Origin: JACJXF01 sp964349045 | GTDB lineage: Bacteria > Bacteroidota > Bacteroidia > Bacteroidales > GCA-2748055 | Length of the DNA: 45,857 nt | NCBI GenBank assembly: GCA_964349045.1 | Contig: CAYGFI010000017.1 | Coordinates: 1 to 45,857 of the forward strand | Reading direction: 5' to 3' | In this document: positions 1 to 8,510 of the stretch, piece after piece | Layout of the letters: each line of letters opens with the position of its first letter | Position numbering within the stretch: position 1 is the stretch's first letter | Translations under genes and position numbers: made by a program | The notes under the pieces: model-generated | Told to the model about the DNA's origin: nothing | What the model saw: the letters and a program-made list of their open reading frames with translations, nothing else | Databases searched by the model: none

Positions 1-54
1 GTTAAGCGCGGAATTCCGCTCCGCGGGATACGCCAGGGCGCGGTTTAAAAACGC
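1..54 (+). repeat. Diverged copy of a terminator-like dispersed repeat
   Basis: This GC-rich stretch starts with TTAAGCGCGGAA-TTCCGC and ends with GGGCGCGGTTTAAAA. It resembles the reverse complement of the two copies at 73-197, which read TTAAGCGCAGAAACCGC and end GCGGTTTTT. It therefore lies in the opposite orientation to them. If the family follows genes on their own strand, a plus-strand gene should end just before base 1. The match is partial and its left boundary is cut by the window start. Confidence 0.45.
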
Positions 55-72
55 AAAAATAAATTAATATAA

Positions 73-132
73 AAAAACCGCGTCCCCCTTGCGCCCTCGC
101 GTAATCGCTTGCGATTTCTGCGCTTAATCCTT
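73..132 (-). repeat. Terminator-like repeat, copy A of a tandem pair
   Basis: A 60-base unit that is nearly identical to 138-197, differing at two positions, with a 65-base period. Read on the minus strand it begins AAGGATTAAGCGCAG and ends GACGCGGTTTTTTT. It lies downstream of the SPFH gene on that gene's own strand, so it could end its transcript. The outer stem (AAACCGC with GCGATTT) has one mismatch in this copy. Confidence 0.7.
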
Positions 133-137
133 CTCAT

Positions 138-197
138 AAAAACCGCGTTCCCCTTGCGCCCTCGCGTAATCGCTTGCGGTTTCTGCGCTTAATCCTT
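138..197 (-). terminator. Terminator-like repeat, copy B, after the SPFH gene
   Basis: The second copy of the 60-base unit lies 23 bases beyond the stop codon at 221, on the same strand. The outer arms AAACCGC (140-146) and GCGGTTT (176-182) pair perfectly, and on the minus strand the stem is followed by a short T run. This is the form of an intrinsic terminator, although the loop is long. A related sequence sits in the matching position after cdd at 23596-23642. Confidence 0.5.
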
Positions 198-220
198 AAA
201 AAAATCAACTCCCCCTCATA

Positions 221-1120
221 CTACTTCGCATCCAGAATTACCGGCGTCGAATTTTTACCGTCATTCATAATGATCAGTTTCGCGTTGGGAGATGTGGCGA
301 TAGCCTTGATCATTTCATATTGCAGAAGTTTATCGCTCAGCCCGGTGCTTAAAATCTTCTGGTAATCGGCGATACCCTGCGCCTCAACCCTTTTTCGCTC
401 AGCTTCCTGCATCTCTTTTTGTAATACGAAAATCATCTTCTGGGCTTCCTGTTCAGCGTTTATTTTTGATTCTATGGTGGTTTTTACGGATTCGGGAAGT
501 ACAATATTTCTTACCAGGAGTTGTTCAAGCATCAATCCCCTCGATTTAAAATCACTCTCTATGGTATTATAGATCCGCGACTGGAACTCGTCTCTTTTAG
601 TCGAATACAATGCAATCGCGTCATAATACACCGCATTATCCCGGATTTTTGTTCTGCAGATCGGACGAACGATCGTGAACCGGTAATCGGTCCCTATTTC
701 CCTTAATATCCTGGGGGCTTCTGAAGGAATTACCCTGTACAGCACGGTAAGATCAATGATCACTTCAAGTCCGTCGGCCGACAATACCCGGATGGCATCA
801 TCACCGGTCTTAACTCCTTCATCATCCACACCTGACATGGTATAATTCTGGGTTTTAACATCAAAGTTGACAACCTCAACAAGCGGGTTCTTGGCATTCA
901 GCCCGCTTTCAAGAATATTGTTACTCACTTTCCCAAACAGTTTCTGAACGCCCACCTCACCGGGGCCGATCTGAACAATGGAAGCAATGAGAATGCCGGC
1001 TGTTAATACTATCGCACCGGCTATTTTTACCATACCGCTATATTGCCGGGCGGGTGAATGGGCTTTTGCAATGGCGAAGCCAACAATAATAATGACGATT
1101 CCAAGAAAAATTATGCTCAT
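221..1120 (-). CDS. SPFH/band 7 (prohibitin-like) membrane protein
   Basis: A 299-residue protein with two hydrophobic segments at the N-terminus (about residues 2-18 and 30-48). The second is followed by VQIGPGEVGVQKLFGKV, the usual opening of an SPFH domain. The domain runs to about residue 220 and is followed by a charged alpha-helical stretch (AEQEAQKMIFVLQKEMQEAERKRVE as a coiled coil). Proteins of this family assemble into rings or cages on membranes and often modulate proteases. The partner cannot be told here because the gene stands alone, divergent from the ZIP-like gene. The ATG start is well supported by a TAAATTTG -7 box at 1141-1148. It could be called prohibitin, stomatin-like or HflK/HflC-like; prohibitin fits best on length and topology. 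Confidence 0.88.
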   Translation of the reverse strand: MSIIFLGIVIIIVGFAIAKAHSPARQYSGMVKIAGAIVLTAGILIASIVQIGPGEVGVQKLFGKVSNNILESGLNAKNPLVEVVNFDVKTQNYTMSGVDDEGVKTGDDAIRVLSADGLEVIIDLTVLYRVIPSEAPRILREIGTDYRFTIVRPICRTKIRDNAVYYDAIALYSTKRDEFQSRIYNTIESDFKSRGLMLEQLLVRNIVLPESVKTTIESKINAEQEAQKMIFVLQKEMQEAERKRVEAQGIADYQKILSTGLSDKLLQYEMIKAIATSPNAKLIIMNDGKNSTPVILDAK

Positions 1121-1140
1121 GACCGGGATTTTAGTTTGGT

Positions 1141-1148
1141 CAAATTTA
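1141..1148 (-). promoter_or_regulatory. Bacteroidota -7 promoter box for the SPFH gene
   Basis: On the minus strand the sequence is TAAATTTG, a full match to TAnnTTTG, the element recognised by the Bacteroidota primary sigma factor. It lies about 20 bases before the ATG at 1120, giving a very short leader. No clear -33 TTTG is visible at the expected spacing. Confidence 0.5.
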
Positions 1149-1297
1149 GTATTCTTATTTGAATTATTCCCGGGTAATTAAATTCCCGGTAATGCTGTTC
1201 ATAAAAAAATACGTTTGAAATTCAAACAGCTTAATTATTTTATACTTTTCGCTCAGTAAATTTCACTTTGACAGGTATCTTTTCAAAACATCCGATT

Positions 1298-2824
1298 ATG
1301 AAAACAAATTTGTCTTATATAAAACCGGTGAATGGTCATCTTATCTTTCGCTTATTTATAATCCTCGTATTACTCGGTTCGGTAATTCCGGTATATGGTT
1401 CGGAACAAATGGCCTTTGAAAATACCCCGGAACCTTCCGTGCAATTCATGTTTTGGGCATTGCTTTTAGGCGGTTTCAGCGCGATTTCCCTTGTTTTGGG
1501 TTCTGCCCTCGGTCTTATATGGCAACCAAGCCCCAGGATGATCGCTGCCTTTACAGCTTTCGGGGCAGGAGCGCTTTTGGCGGCGTTGTCTGTGGAACTT
1601 ATCGCTCCAACAGTCATCGAGTTTGTAGAACAAAAACAAACCTTGTCAGGTCAGGCGGGAGATCACGACAAATTTCTCGAATTTGTATTTTTAATTGTTG
1701 GATGCATTTCCGGAGGGTTAATCTTCTTTTTCCTGAATGAAGCTCTTAACAGTTCAGGCGGTTACCTTCGTAAAGTATCCACCACAATTTCCTATTTCAA
1801 CCATCAGCGAAGAATAGGTTACAACCTTATGCTAAAGCGTATTTCCGTTATCGGATTATTCCGTTCCATCCCTCCTTCGCATGTAGATGTCCTTGTTAGG
1901 TATATTCGTCATTCTCACATTAAGGCCGGCAAACACCTCTTCTATGAAGGTAATATGGTTCATAAATTATTTCTTATCGAAAGCGGGGAGGTTGAAATCC
2001 TTAAGAATGGCATTAAAATAAAAGTTCTGGGGCCGGGACAATTCCTGGGTGAAACAGCCATGCTTGCCCGTGAGCCGGTAGGATATTCTGCATTGGCGCT
2101 GACAAGCCTGAAAGTGTTTGAATTAACCTATAACGACCTGCTGCACCTGAAAGATTCCTGCCCCGAACTGCAGGAAATTCTCGAAAGTGAAGCAAAGCAT
2201 GAGTTTAATCCGCTAAGTAACGGTGCCCCTGCATCGGTTGAAAACGCGCAATTAGCTGAAGAATGGTCGGATGAGGCTGAAAAGCACTTACACCATACCT
2301 CCTACCTGCCCACACAGGCTGAGATCAATGAGACTGAAAAAAAATCCGGCAGTGCCCCTCTCTCCATCTGGCTGGGTATTTTTCTCGACGGAATACCGGA
2401 AAGCTTTGTAATCGGGGCGGGATTCCTCATTATCCTGTCGGCCAAATTAGTCCATGGTGATGTCATTTTTACCGATGTGATCCCCTATACTTTGATCGCC
2501 GGCCTGTTCCTTTCCAACTTCCCTGAAGCGATGTCGAGCAGTATCGGGATGAAAAAGATGGGATGGAAACCTCTTAAAATTTTAACCTTGTGGACATCTC
2601 TCATGCTTATGACTGCCGTTGGAGCAGTTTTTGGCTATTATTATGGCTCCAAAATACCTAATTATATAGAAATTGGTGTCGAGGGAGTAGCTTCAGGTGC
2701 TATGCTTACCATGATCGCCCAAACCATGATCCCTGAAGCGGTTCATATCGGGGGAAACCGGGTTACCGGTTTGAGCACCCTGGCTGGATACCTGTCGGCT
2801 GTGGGTTTTAAGATTTTTGAGTAA
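1298..2824 (+). CDS. ZIP-like membrane protein with an internal cyclic-nucleotide-binding domain
   Basis: The first ATG at 1298 gives 508 residues; a TTG at 1268 is possible but less likely. The N-terminus is a signal or membrane segment, followed by ZIP-like helices (FGAGALLAALSVELIAPTV). A cyclic-nucleotide-binding fold then spans about residues 183-300, with GKHLFYEGN, FLIESGEVEIL and GPGQFLGETAML matching its beta-roll and phosphate cassette. ZIP-like helices resume from about residue 355 (WLGIFLDGIPESF, LFLSNFPEAMSS, ASGAMLTMIAQTMIPEA). The usual ZIP metal motifs HNxPEG and HExPHE are altered to DGIPES and SNFPEA, so the substrate is uncertain and zinc should not be assumed. The inserted domain, in the loop between transporter halves, suggests ligand gating. 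No operon partner is seen. Confidence 0.75.
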   Translation: MKTNLSYIKPVNGHLIFRLFIILVLLGSVIPVYGSEQMAFENTPEPSVQFMFWALLLGGFSAISLVLGSALGLIWQPSPRMIAAFTAFGAGALLAALSVELIAPTVIEFVEQKQTLSGQAGDHDKFLEFVFLIVGCISGGLIFFFLNEALNSSGGYLRKVSTTISYFNHQRRIGYNLMLKRISVIGLFRSIPPSHVDVLVRYIRHSHIKAGKHLFYEGNMVHKLFLIESGEVEILKNGIKIKVLGPGQFLGETAMLAREPVGYSALALTSLKVFELTYNDLLHLKDSCPELQEILESEAKHEFNPLSNGAPASVENAQLAEEWSDEAEKHLHHTSYLPTQAEINETEKKSGSAPLSIWLGIFLDGIPESFVIGAGFLIILSAKLVHGDVIFTDVIPYTLIAGLFLSNFPEAMSSSIGMKKMGWKPLKILTLWTSLMLMTAVGAVFGYYYGSKIPNYIEIGVEGVASGAMLTMIAQTMIPEAVHIGGNRVTGLSTLAGYLSAVGFKIFE

Positions 2825-2982
2825 ATATTGTTTATCAAAACCAACAGTCAATGTAATCCCTTGCTCTTAAATTGCATTTTTACCCCTTTTCCCGTTTCCA
2901 ATTAAGGATTTCATCTTTATGTTTTTCTTTTTAATGTTTTTTCTTATCTTGCCATTCAAGTTGTATTACCTGAAAGAACCTG

Positions 2983-3360
2983 ATGAAGAAAAAATTTGAA
3001 ATGGAGTACTCTCTTAATACTTCTCCCGGAGTATTATTCAGCAGGCTCAGCACAGCAAGCGGTCTGTCGGAGTGGTTCGCCGATAATGTGAATGTAAACG
3101 GGAACATTTTTACTTTTTATTGGGAGGGATCCGAGCAACAAGCCGAATTGATCCAGCTAAAAGAGAATAAATCCATACGTTTCCGCTGGGTCGATGATGA
3201 GGACCCGAAAGCATTTTTCGAATTCCGAATCGACCACGATGACCTTACCGGTGATGCTTATCTTTTAATTATCGATTTTGCCGAAGACAATGAGAAAATA
3301 GACGCTATCGATCTGTGGGACTCTCAGATTTCCGAACTCAAACATGTACTCGGACTTTGA
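2983..3360 (+). CDS. START-like (SRPBCC fold) small protein
   Basis: A 125-residue soluble protein without a signal peptide. The pattern MEYSLNTSPGVLFSRLSTASGLSEWF followed by alternating strands (FTFYWEG, AELIQLKENKSIRFRW) and a long C-terminal helix is that of the START-like family common in Bacteroidota, related to the AHSA1/SRPBCC fold. These proteins form a hydrophobic cavity, but the ligand of this branch is not known to me. It is followed after 57 bases by lptF. From memory this pairing, with ribBA nearby, recurs in Bacteroidota, which supports the call but does not reveal a function. Confidence 0.8.
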   Translation: MKKKFEMEYSLNTSPGVLFSRLSTASGLSEWFADNVNVNGNIFTFYWEGSEQQAELIQLKENKSIRFRWVDDEDPKAFFEFRIDHDDLTGDAYLLIIDFAEDNEKIDAIDLWDSQISELKHVLGL

Positions 3361-3382
3361 GTTCAAATCCGGAAAAATAACT

Positions 3383-3390
3383 TAACTTTG
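3383..3390 (+). promoter_or_regulatory. Bacteroidota -7 promoter box for lptF
   Basis: TAACTTTG is a full match to TAnnTTTG, with a TTTG at 3356-3359 about 23 bases upstream that could be the -33 element, though the spacing is slightly long. The final TTG of this box is the same TTG that would open a longer lptF reading frame at 3388, so that longer start is probably false. Confidence 0.5.
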
Positions 3391-3417
3391 ACGCCGTTTC
3401 TTAGCATCTGGCTCACT

Positions 3418-4890
3418 ATGTTTTTAAAGTTTAAAAAACTACATAAGCTTATTCTTCAATCCTTTATCGGACCTTTTGTCCTTACCTTCCTTATTGTTGT
3501 GTTCGTTCTCCTGATGCAGTTTCTTTGGAAATATATCGACGACCTTGTTGGAAAAGGTCTCGATATGCCGGTTATTGCCGAACTCCTGATGTATACCACT
3601 GCAAGCCTTGTGCCCATGGCTTTGCCGCTTGCCGTGCTTCTCGCTTCCATCATGACCTTTGGCAACCTGGGAGAACATAATGAACTGCTTGCTTTTAAAT
3701 CGGCTGGTATATCCCTCCAGAAAATAATGGCCCCTGTAATTGTCCTGGTCGTCTTTATTACCATCGGGGCCTTTTTATTTAATAACAACATGCTCCCTTA
3801 CACAAATCTCAAAATGAGATCCCTTCTTTACGATATTCAAAAACAAAATCCGGAATTGCAGATTAAACCGGGGCTTTTTGATAATACTATCGAAGGGTAC
3901 AGTATCAGGGTGGAATCCAAAGACTCCCGTACAAGCCTCCTCACGGGGATTCAGATTTATGACCACACCGACCATCTGGGCAACATCATTGTAACGGTGG
4001 CCGATTCAGGATATATCCGAATGACCTCCGATGAGAGGCACCTGATATTTACCCTGTACAACGGTTATACTTATACCGAGATGCAGAAAAAATCGCGCGA
4101 GAAAAGAAAAAAATCCTACCCCTCCCGCCGCGATCGTTTTGAGGTCCAGGAAATGCTTGTTGAACTGGTCGATTTCGGACTTCAAAGAACGGATGAAAAT
4201 CTTTTTAAATCTTCCTACCAGATGATGAATCTCCTCCAGCTTAAACATATGACGGATTCATTAATTAATGAAATTCTTATTAACCAGAAAGATCTTAAAT
4301 CCACGCTTACGATCACCAGTTATTATAAAAACAAAGGCTTCCTTTATAAAACCGTTCCGAGAGATTCTGTAATTGTGAATAAAAATTTAATTCACTTTAA
4401 TCTGGATTCGGTTTTTTATTCCTTAAAACGTGAGGACCAGATCAGAAACCTTAATCAGGCAATATCTGCTTCACGAAGTGCAACAAATTACCTGAATAAT
4501 TCTTTTGTTACGCAGGATAATAAAGTCCGAAGACTTCGGAAATACCAGATAGAGACACAACGTAAATATACCTTATCGCTGGCCTGTCTGCTTTTCTTCT
4601 TTATCGGGGCGCCATTGGGCGCTATCATCAGAAAAGGCGGGCTCGGAATGCCGGTAGTGATCTCGGTTTTCTTTTTTATTATTTACTACATAATTTCTCT
4701 TTCGGGGGAGAAATTTGCAAGGGAAAGCGTCCTTTCTCCTTTTTCGGGAATGTGGATTTCAACGTTCATCCTGATTCCCCTGGGTGCATTCCTGACCTAT
4801 AAAGCCTCAAAAGACAGTCTGTTAATGAATGCTGAAACTTACCTTATCTTTTTCCGGAAATTGTTCAAAATAAAAAACCCTGCAGGGTAA
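3418..4890 (+). CDS. LptF/LptG-family permease of the LPS exporter
   Basis: The start is set at ATG 3418 (490 residues, MFLKFKKLHKLILQ), because the earlier TTG at 3388 lies inside a promoter box. The protein has an N-terminal membrane helix, two more in the first 130 residues, a periplasmic region of about 250 residues and three C-terminal helices. This is the YjgP/YjgQ topology. The family forms the inner-membrane part of the Lpt ABC machine that extracts lipopolysaccharide and passes it to the periplasmic bridge. The periplasmic part is longer than in Escherichia coli, as is usual in Bacteroidota, and includes a basic stretch (KKSREKRKKSYPSRRDRF). Whether it acts as LptF or LptG cannot be decided from one copy. 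Two glycosyltransferase genes follow at 10 bases and then by overlap. Confidence 0.9.
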   Translation: MFLKFKKLHKLILQSFIGPFVLTFLIVVFVLLMQFLWKYIDDLVGKGLDMPVIAELLMYTTASLVPMALPLAVLLASIMTFGNLGEHNELLAFKSAGISLQKIMAPVIVLVVFITIGAFLFNNNMLPYTNLKMRSLLYDIQKQNPELQIKPGLFDNTIEGYSIRVESKDSRTSLLTGIQIYDHTDHLGNIIVTVADSGYIRMTSDERHLIFTLYNGYTYTEMQKKSREKRKKSYPSRRDRFEVQEMLVELVDFGLQRTDENLFKSSYQMMNLLQLKHMTDSLINEILINQKDLKSTLTITSYYKNKGFLYKTVPRDSVIVNKNLIHFNLDSVFYSLKREDQIRNLNQAISASRSATNYLNNSFVTQDNKVRRLRKYQIETQRKYTLSLACLLFFFIGAPLGAIIRKGGLGMPVVISVFFFIIYYIISLSGEKFARESVLSPFSGMWISTFILIPLGAFLTYKASKDSLLMNAETYLIFFRKLFKIKNPAG

Positions 4891-4900
4891 CAATGCAATC

Positions 4901-6100
4901 ATGAAAATTCTCATCCTTAGTTCAAAAGTCCCTTTTCCGCCCAAAGACGGTGGCTCCATAGCCACCCTGGGCCTTGCAAATGGACTGGCCGGGAACGGCA
5001 ACGATATTACCATGCTTTGTCTGAATACCAGCAAGCATTTTGTACCCAATGAAGACCTCCCCGATCATTTAACTTCCAAAATGCGGATCATAACCGTATT
5101 TCATAACACCGAAATCCGGCTTGTCAAGGCGCTTTCCAACCTTGTTTTTTCCGGGGAACCCTATAATGGTATCCGTTTTATTTCATCTCTTTTTGAAGCA
5201 GGTCTTGTCCGTTTACTCTCGGGTGAAAAATTCGATATCGTTCAGATTGAAGGCCCTTACATGGGATATTATATTCCTGTCATCAGGAAATACAGCGCTG
5301 CACGGATTGCTCTCAGGGCACATAATGTGGAGCACGAGATATGGTCGCGCAAATCGCATAACGAAACCAACCCCTTTCGCAGCCGTTACCTGAAGATTTT
5401 GTCTGAGAGAATTAAAAAACATGAAGCAAGAATTCTGAACCTTGTCGATCTGCTGGTTCCGATTTCCGAAAGAGATCAGAAACTCCTCCTGAAACTGAAT
5501 CCCAGCCTTCGGTCGGTTGTGATTCCGGCCGGTGTGGATGCAGAAAATTACCCTCCTCCCAAAGATCCTGAGTATCCTTCCCTGTTTTTTATTGGTTCGC
5601 TCGACTGGATGCCCAATCAGGAAGGACTTATCTGGTTTATCGACAATGTATGGCCTGAAGTTCAGAAAAACAATACAATTCGTTTTCATGTCGGGGGAAG
5701 AAATGCTCCGGCATGGCTCGAGAAAAAACTAATTTCCAATGATATAGACTTCCATGGCGAGGTGGATAATGCCTACGAATTTATGAACCGTTTTGCTATA
5801 ATGGTTTCACCTGTTTTCTCCGGGAGCGGTATCCGGATCAAGATCCTTGAAGCAATGATGATGGGAAAAGCCGTAATCTCTACCCGGATCGGATCGGAAG
5901 GAATTTCATACACCCATGGAGAAAATATTATGCTCGCTGATGATCCATCTGCTTTTTCACAATTTATACTGGATTATTCATCAAACCGTAAAAAATATGA
6001 CAAGATCGCGGCCAATGGCAGGAAATACGTTATAAAAAATTTTAATAACCTCGCATTCTGTAAAACCCTGGATGAATTCTATAGAAATAACCTGAAATGA
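4901..6100 (+). CDS. GT4-type glycosyltransferase
   Basis: A 399-residue GT-B-fold protein without a signal peptide. The N-terminal domain starts KILILSSKVPFPPKDGGS, with the glycine-rich acceptor loop. The C-terminal donor domain starts at about residue 225 (LFFIGSLDWMPNQEG) and holds SGIRIKILEAMMMGKAVIST, the GT4 motif in which the glutamate binds the nucleotide-sugar ribose. Such enzymes transfer a sugar from an activated donor to a lipid or polysaccharide on the cytoplasmic face of the membrane. It lies 10 bases after lptF and overlaps the next glycosyltransferase by 4 bases (ATGA), so the two are probably co-translated. An envelope-glycan role is inferred from this position; donor and acceptor are unknown. 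Confidence 0.87.
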   Translation: MKILILSSKVPFPPKDGGSIATLGLANGLAGNGNDITMLCLNTSKHFVPNEDLPDHLTSKMRIITVFHNTEIRLVKALSNLVFSGEPYNGIRFISSLFEAGLVRLLSGEKFDIVQIEGPYMGYYIPVIRKYSAARIALRAHNVEHEIWSRKSHNETNPFRSRYLKILSERIKKHEARILNLVDLLVPISERDQKLLLKLNPSLRSVVIPAGVDAENYPPPKDPEYPSLFFIGSLDWMPNQEGLIWFIDNVWPEVQKNNTIRFHVGGRNAPAWLEKKLISNDIDFHGEVDNAYEFMNRFAIMVSPVFSGSGIRIKILEAMMMGKAVISTRIGSEGISYTHGENIMLADDPSAFSQFILDYSSNRKKYDKIAANGRKYVIKNFNNLAFCKTLDEFYRNNLK

Positions 6101-7260
6101 TCATCGATATTTTGTTTTGGCTTTTCGTAGCCTTAATCTTTCATACCTATCTTTTGTACCCCTGGGCGCTGAAGATGATGTCGGGAAATAAGAAAGAGAA
6201 CGCCACAGTCTATAAACAGGGAGACGACCTTCCCTTTGTTTCCATAATCATGTCGGTTCATAACGAAGAAATGGTTATAACCGAAAAAATCCGGAGTATA
6301 TACTATACACTTTATCCCTTAAATAAATTCGAGGTGCTGGTGGGTTCAGACCATTCAACCGATGGGACAAACCTTATCTGCAAGGTTTATTCGGAGAATT
6401 ATGAACACTTTCATTTTTTCCCCTTTACACAAAGACAGGGAAAACCGGCTGTCGTGAATCAATTGACAGATAAAGCAAAGGGAGATATTCTGATTCTTAC
6501 CGATGCCAAGGTTTTCTTCGAAATAAATACCATTCCTGAACTCGTTAAGCATTTTAAGAATCCGGATATCGATATCGTGGGAGGAAATATCCTGAATGAA
6601 AAAACCAATCCCGCCGGTATCTCTATCCAGGAAAAAGCCTTCATGAACCGGGAAATAAGAATGAAGTACCGGGAAGGTTTGATATGGGGCATGACCATGG
6701 GTATTTATGGCGCCATCTATTCCATACGAAAAACAGCATTTTTAAAAGTTCCGTCGAATTTCTCCGTAGATGATTTTTTTATAACGATGAATGTGCTCCG
6801 GAAAAAAAGAAAAGTCATTTTAAACCTCTCGGCCACCTCCCTCGAAAATGTACCCGATGAACTATCGGCCGAATTCAGAAGAAAAGTGAGAATTTCTGCC
6901 GGTAATTTTCAGAATCTCCGGCATTTCTTTTCTTGCCTGTGGCCGCCGTTTTCAGCCCTTTCCTTCGTATTCACTTCACATAAAGTGATACGATGGATCG
7001 GGCCTTTTCTGCTAATCCTGATCTTTGTTTTAAATTTTATTCTTGCCCTGAATTCGGAATTTTACTTTATACTGCTTCTGATTCAGATTTTTCTGAGCAT
7101 ATTACCCATTATTGACATGATTTTAAGGAAATTTAATTTACATATTATAATTTTACGATTCGTTACACATTTTTACGCCATGAATTTTGCATTACTGGCA
7201 GGCTTTTTTAAGTATATTACCGGTATGAAAACTAACATCTGGCAACCAACAAGGAGATAA
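6097..7260 (+). CDS. Membrane GT2-type glycosyltransferase
   Basis: A 387-residue enzyme with one N-terminal membrane helix, a GT-A domain and about three C-terminal helices from residue 290. The GT2 landmarks are VSIIMSVHNEE, GSDHSTDGT and LILTDAKVFFE (in place of a plain DxD), followed by VDDFFITMNVLRKK as the acceptor-side ED-like motif and EFRRKVRISAGNFQNL in the position of the QxxRW motif. This topology is typical of transferases that elongate a membrane-bound or exported glycan, such as the BcsA/IcaA group. It overlaps the GT4 gene by 4 bases and ends 4 bases before ribBA, so it is part of the same transcript. The product of the pair is unknown. Confidence 0.87.
   Translation: MIIDILFWLFVALIFHTYLLYPWALKMMSGNKKENATVYKQGDDLPFVSIIMSVHNEEMVITEKIRSIYYTLYPLNKFEVLVGSDHSTDGTNLICKVYSENYEHFHFFPFTQRQGKPAVVNQLTDKAKGDILILTDAKVFFEINTIPELVKHFKNPDIDIVGGNILNEKTNPAGISIQEKAFMNREIRMKYREGLIWGMTMGIYGAIYSIRKTAFLKVPSNFSVDDFFITMNVLRKKRKVILNLSATSLENVPDELSAEFRRKVRISAGNFQNLRHFFSCLWPPFSALSFVFTSHKVIRWIGPFLLILIFVLNFILALNSEFYFILLLIQIFLSILPIIDMILRKFNLHIIILRFVTHFYAMNFALLAGFFKYITGMKTNIWQPTRR
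7251..7256 (+). promoter_or_regulatory. Ribosome binding site setting the ribBA GTG start
   Basis: AAGGAG lies 8 bases before GTG 7265. Strong Shine-Dalgarno sequences are rare in Bacteroidota and in this window, so this one helps fix an otherwise doubtful GTG start. It falls inside the last codons of the upstream glycosyltransferase gene. Confidence 0.6.
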
Positions 7261-7264
7261 TAAA

Positions 7265-8500
7265 GTGGAAGAAATAAAGTTAAACACCATTGAAGAGGCG
7301 ATTGAAGAAATCAGTAATGGGAACATCGTAATTGTGGTTGATGATGAAGACCGTGAAAATGAAGGAGATTTCGTCGCCGCTGCCGACCTGGTTACTGCTG
7401 AAACTATAAATTTCATGGCAAAAGAAGGTCGGGGACTCATATGTGCAGCCATTACCGAAGAACGCTGCGATGAGCTTGAACTGGAGATGATGGTTGGGCG
7501 CAACACGAGCATTCATCATACTGCTTTTACTGTTTCTGTTGACCTGCGGGGTCACGGTTGCACCACGGGGATCTCGGCCGGCGACCGCGCCCTGACCGTA
7601 AAAGCCCTGGTTGACCCGAAAACCAAACCCGAAGATCTGGCCCGGCCCGGTCATATATTCCCCCTGAAAGCAAAACGAAACGGAGTGCTCCGGAGATCCG
7701 GACACACGGAAGCGTCAGTTGATTTGGCCAGGCTTGCAGGACTTAACCCGGGGGGTGTACTGGTAGAGATCATGAACGATGACGGATCCATGGCGCGCCT
7801 GCCCCAGTTGATGGATTTAGCGAAAAAATACGACTTGAAAATTGTCACGATCAAAGACCTGATCGCTTACCGCCTGAAATTCCAGAGTATCATCATAAAG
7901 GGCGCCGAGGTGGATCTTCCAACTGATTTCGGGCATTTCCGCCTGGTTCCCTTTATTCAGAAATCAAATGGGATGGAACATGTTGCCCTGATTAAGGGAA
8001 CATGGACCAAAGATGAACCGGTGATTGTCAGGGTGCATTCTTCCTGCGTAACAGGAGATATCTTTGGATCCAACCGTTGCGACTGCGGTGAACAACTTCA
8101 TGCTGCCATGAAAATGATCGATAAAATCGGAAAGGGAGTCATTATATACCTGAACCAGGAAGGACGCGGAATAGGCTTTTTTAATAAAATAAAAGCCTAC
8201 AAACTTCAGGAAAATGGTATCGACACGGTCGATGCAAATCTCCAGCTCGGTTTTAACGAAGATGAACGAGACTACGGAGTGGGCGCCAGTATGATGCACG
8301 CGATAGGTCTTGGCAAAATCAGGCTGATCAGCAATAACCCTGTTAAACGCGCCGGGTTACAGGGCTATGGCATCAACATCGTCGAAAATATTCCCCTGAT
8401 CATCGAACCCAACGCGCATAACAAGTTTTACCTGGAGACAAAGAGGGATAAGATGGGGCATTTTTTGAATATTGCACGGTATGACAGGGGGAAAACGTGA
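7265..8500 (+). CDS. ribBA: Bifunctional DHBP synthase / GTP cyclohydrolase II
   Basis: A 411-residue fusion that catalyses the two entry steps of riboflavin synthesis. The N-terminal half (about 1-200) turns ribulose 5-phosphate into 3,4-dihydroxy-2-butanone 4-phosphate and has the acidic motif DDEDRENEGD and the HTEASVDLARLAG region. The C-terminal half (about 206-400) opens GTP and has the zinc cysteines C261, C272 and C274 in CVTGDIFGSNRCDCG and the LNQEGRGIG loop. Both active sites look intact and the length is standard. The start is GTG, supported by AAGGAG 8 bases upstream. It is the last gene of the START-like/lptF/glycosyltransferase run. The stop codon is followed directly by an 8-bp repeat array. 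Confidence 0.97.
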   Translation: MEEIKLNTIEEAIEEISNGNIVIVVDDEDRENEGDFVAAADLVTAETINFMAKEGRGLICAAITEERCDELELEMMVGRNTSIHHTAFTVSVDLRGHGCTTGISAGDRALTVKALVDPKTKPEDLARPGHIFPLKAKRNGVLRRSGHTEASVDLARLAGLNPGGVLVEIMNDDGSMARLPQLMDLAKKYDLKIVTIKDLIAYRLKFQSIIIKGAEVDLPTDFGHFRLVPFIQKSNGMEHVALIKGTWTKDEPVIVRVHSSCVTGDIFGSNRCDCGEQLHAAMKMIDKIGKGVIIYLNQEGRGIGFFNKIKAYKLQENGIDTVDANLQLGFNEDERDYGVGASMMHAIGLGKIRLISNNPVKRAGLQGYGINIVENIPLIIEPNAHNKFYLETKRDKMGHFLNIARYDRGKT

Positions 8501-8510
8501 GGATTTGAGG

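Noticed and set aside
7280..7705. Long antisense reading frames over ribBA, the kinases and other genes
   Set aside because: They are shadows of strongly supported genes and lack family motifs, signal peptides or promoters.
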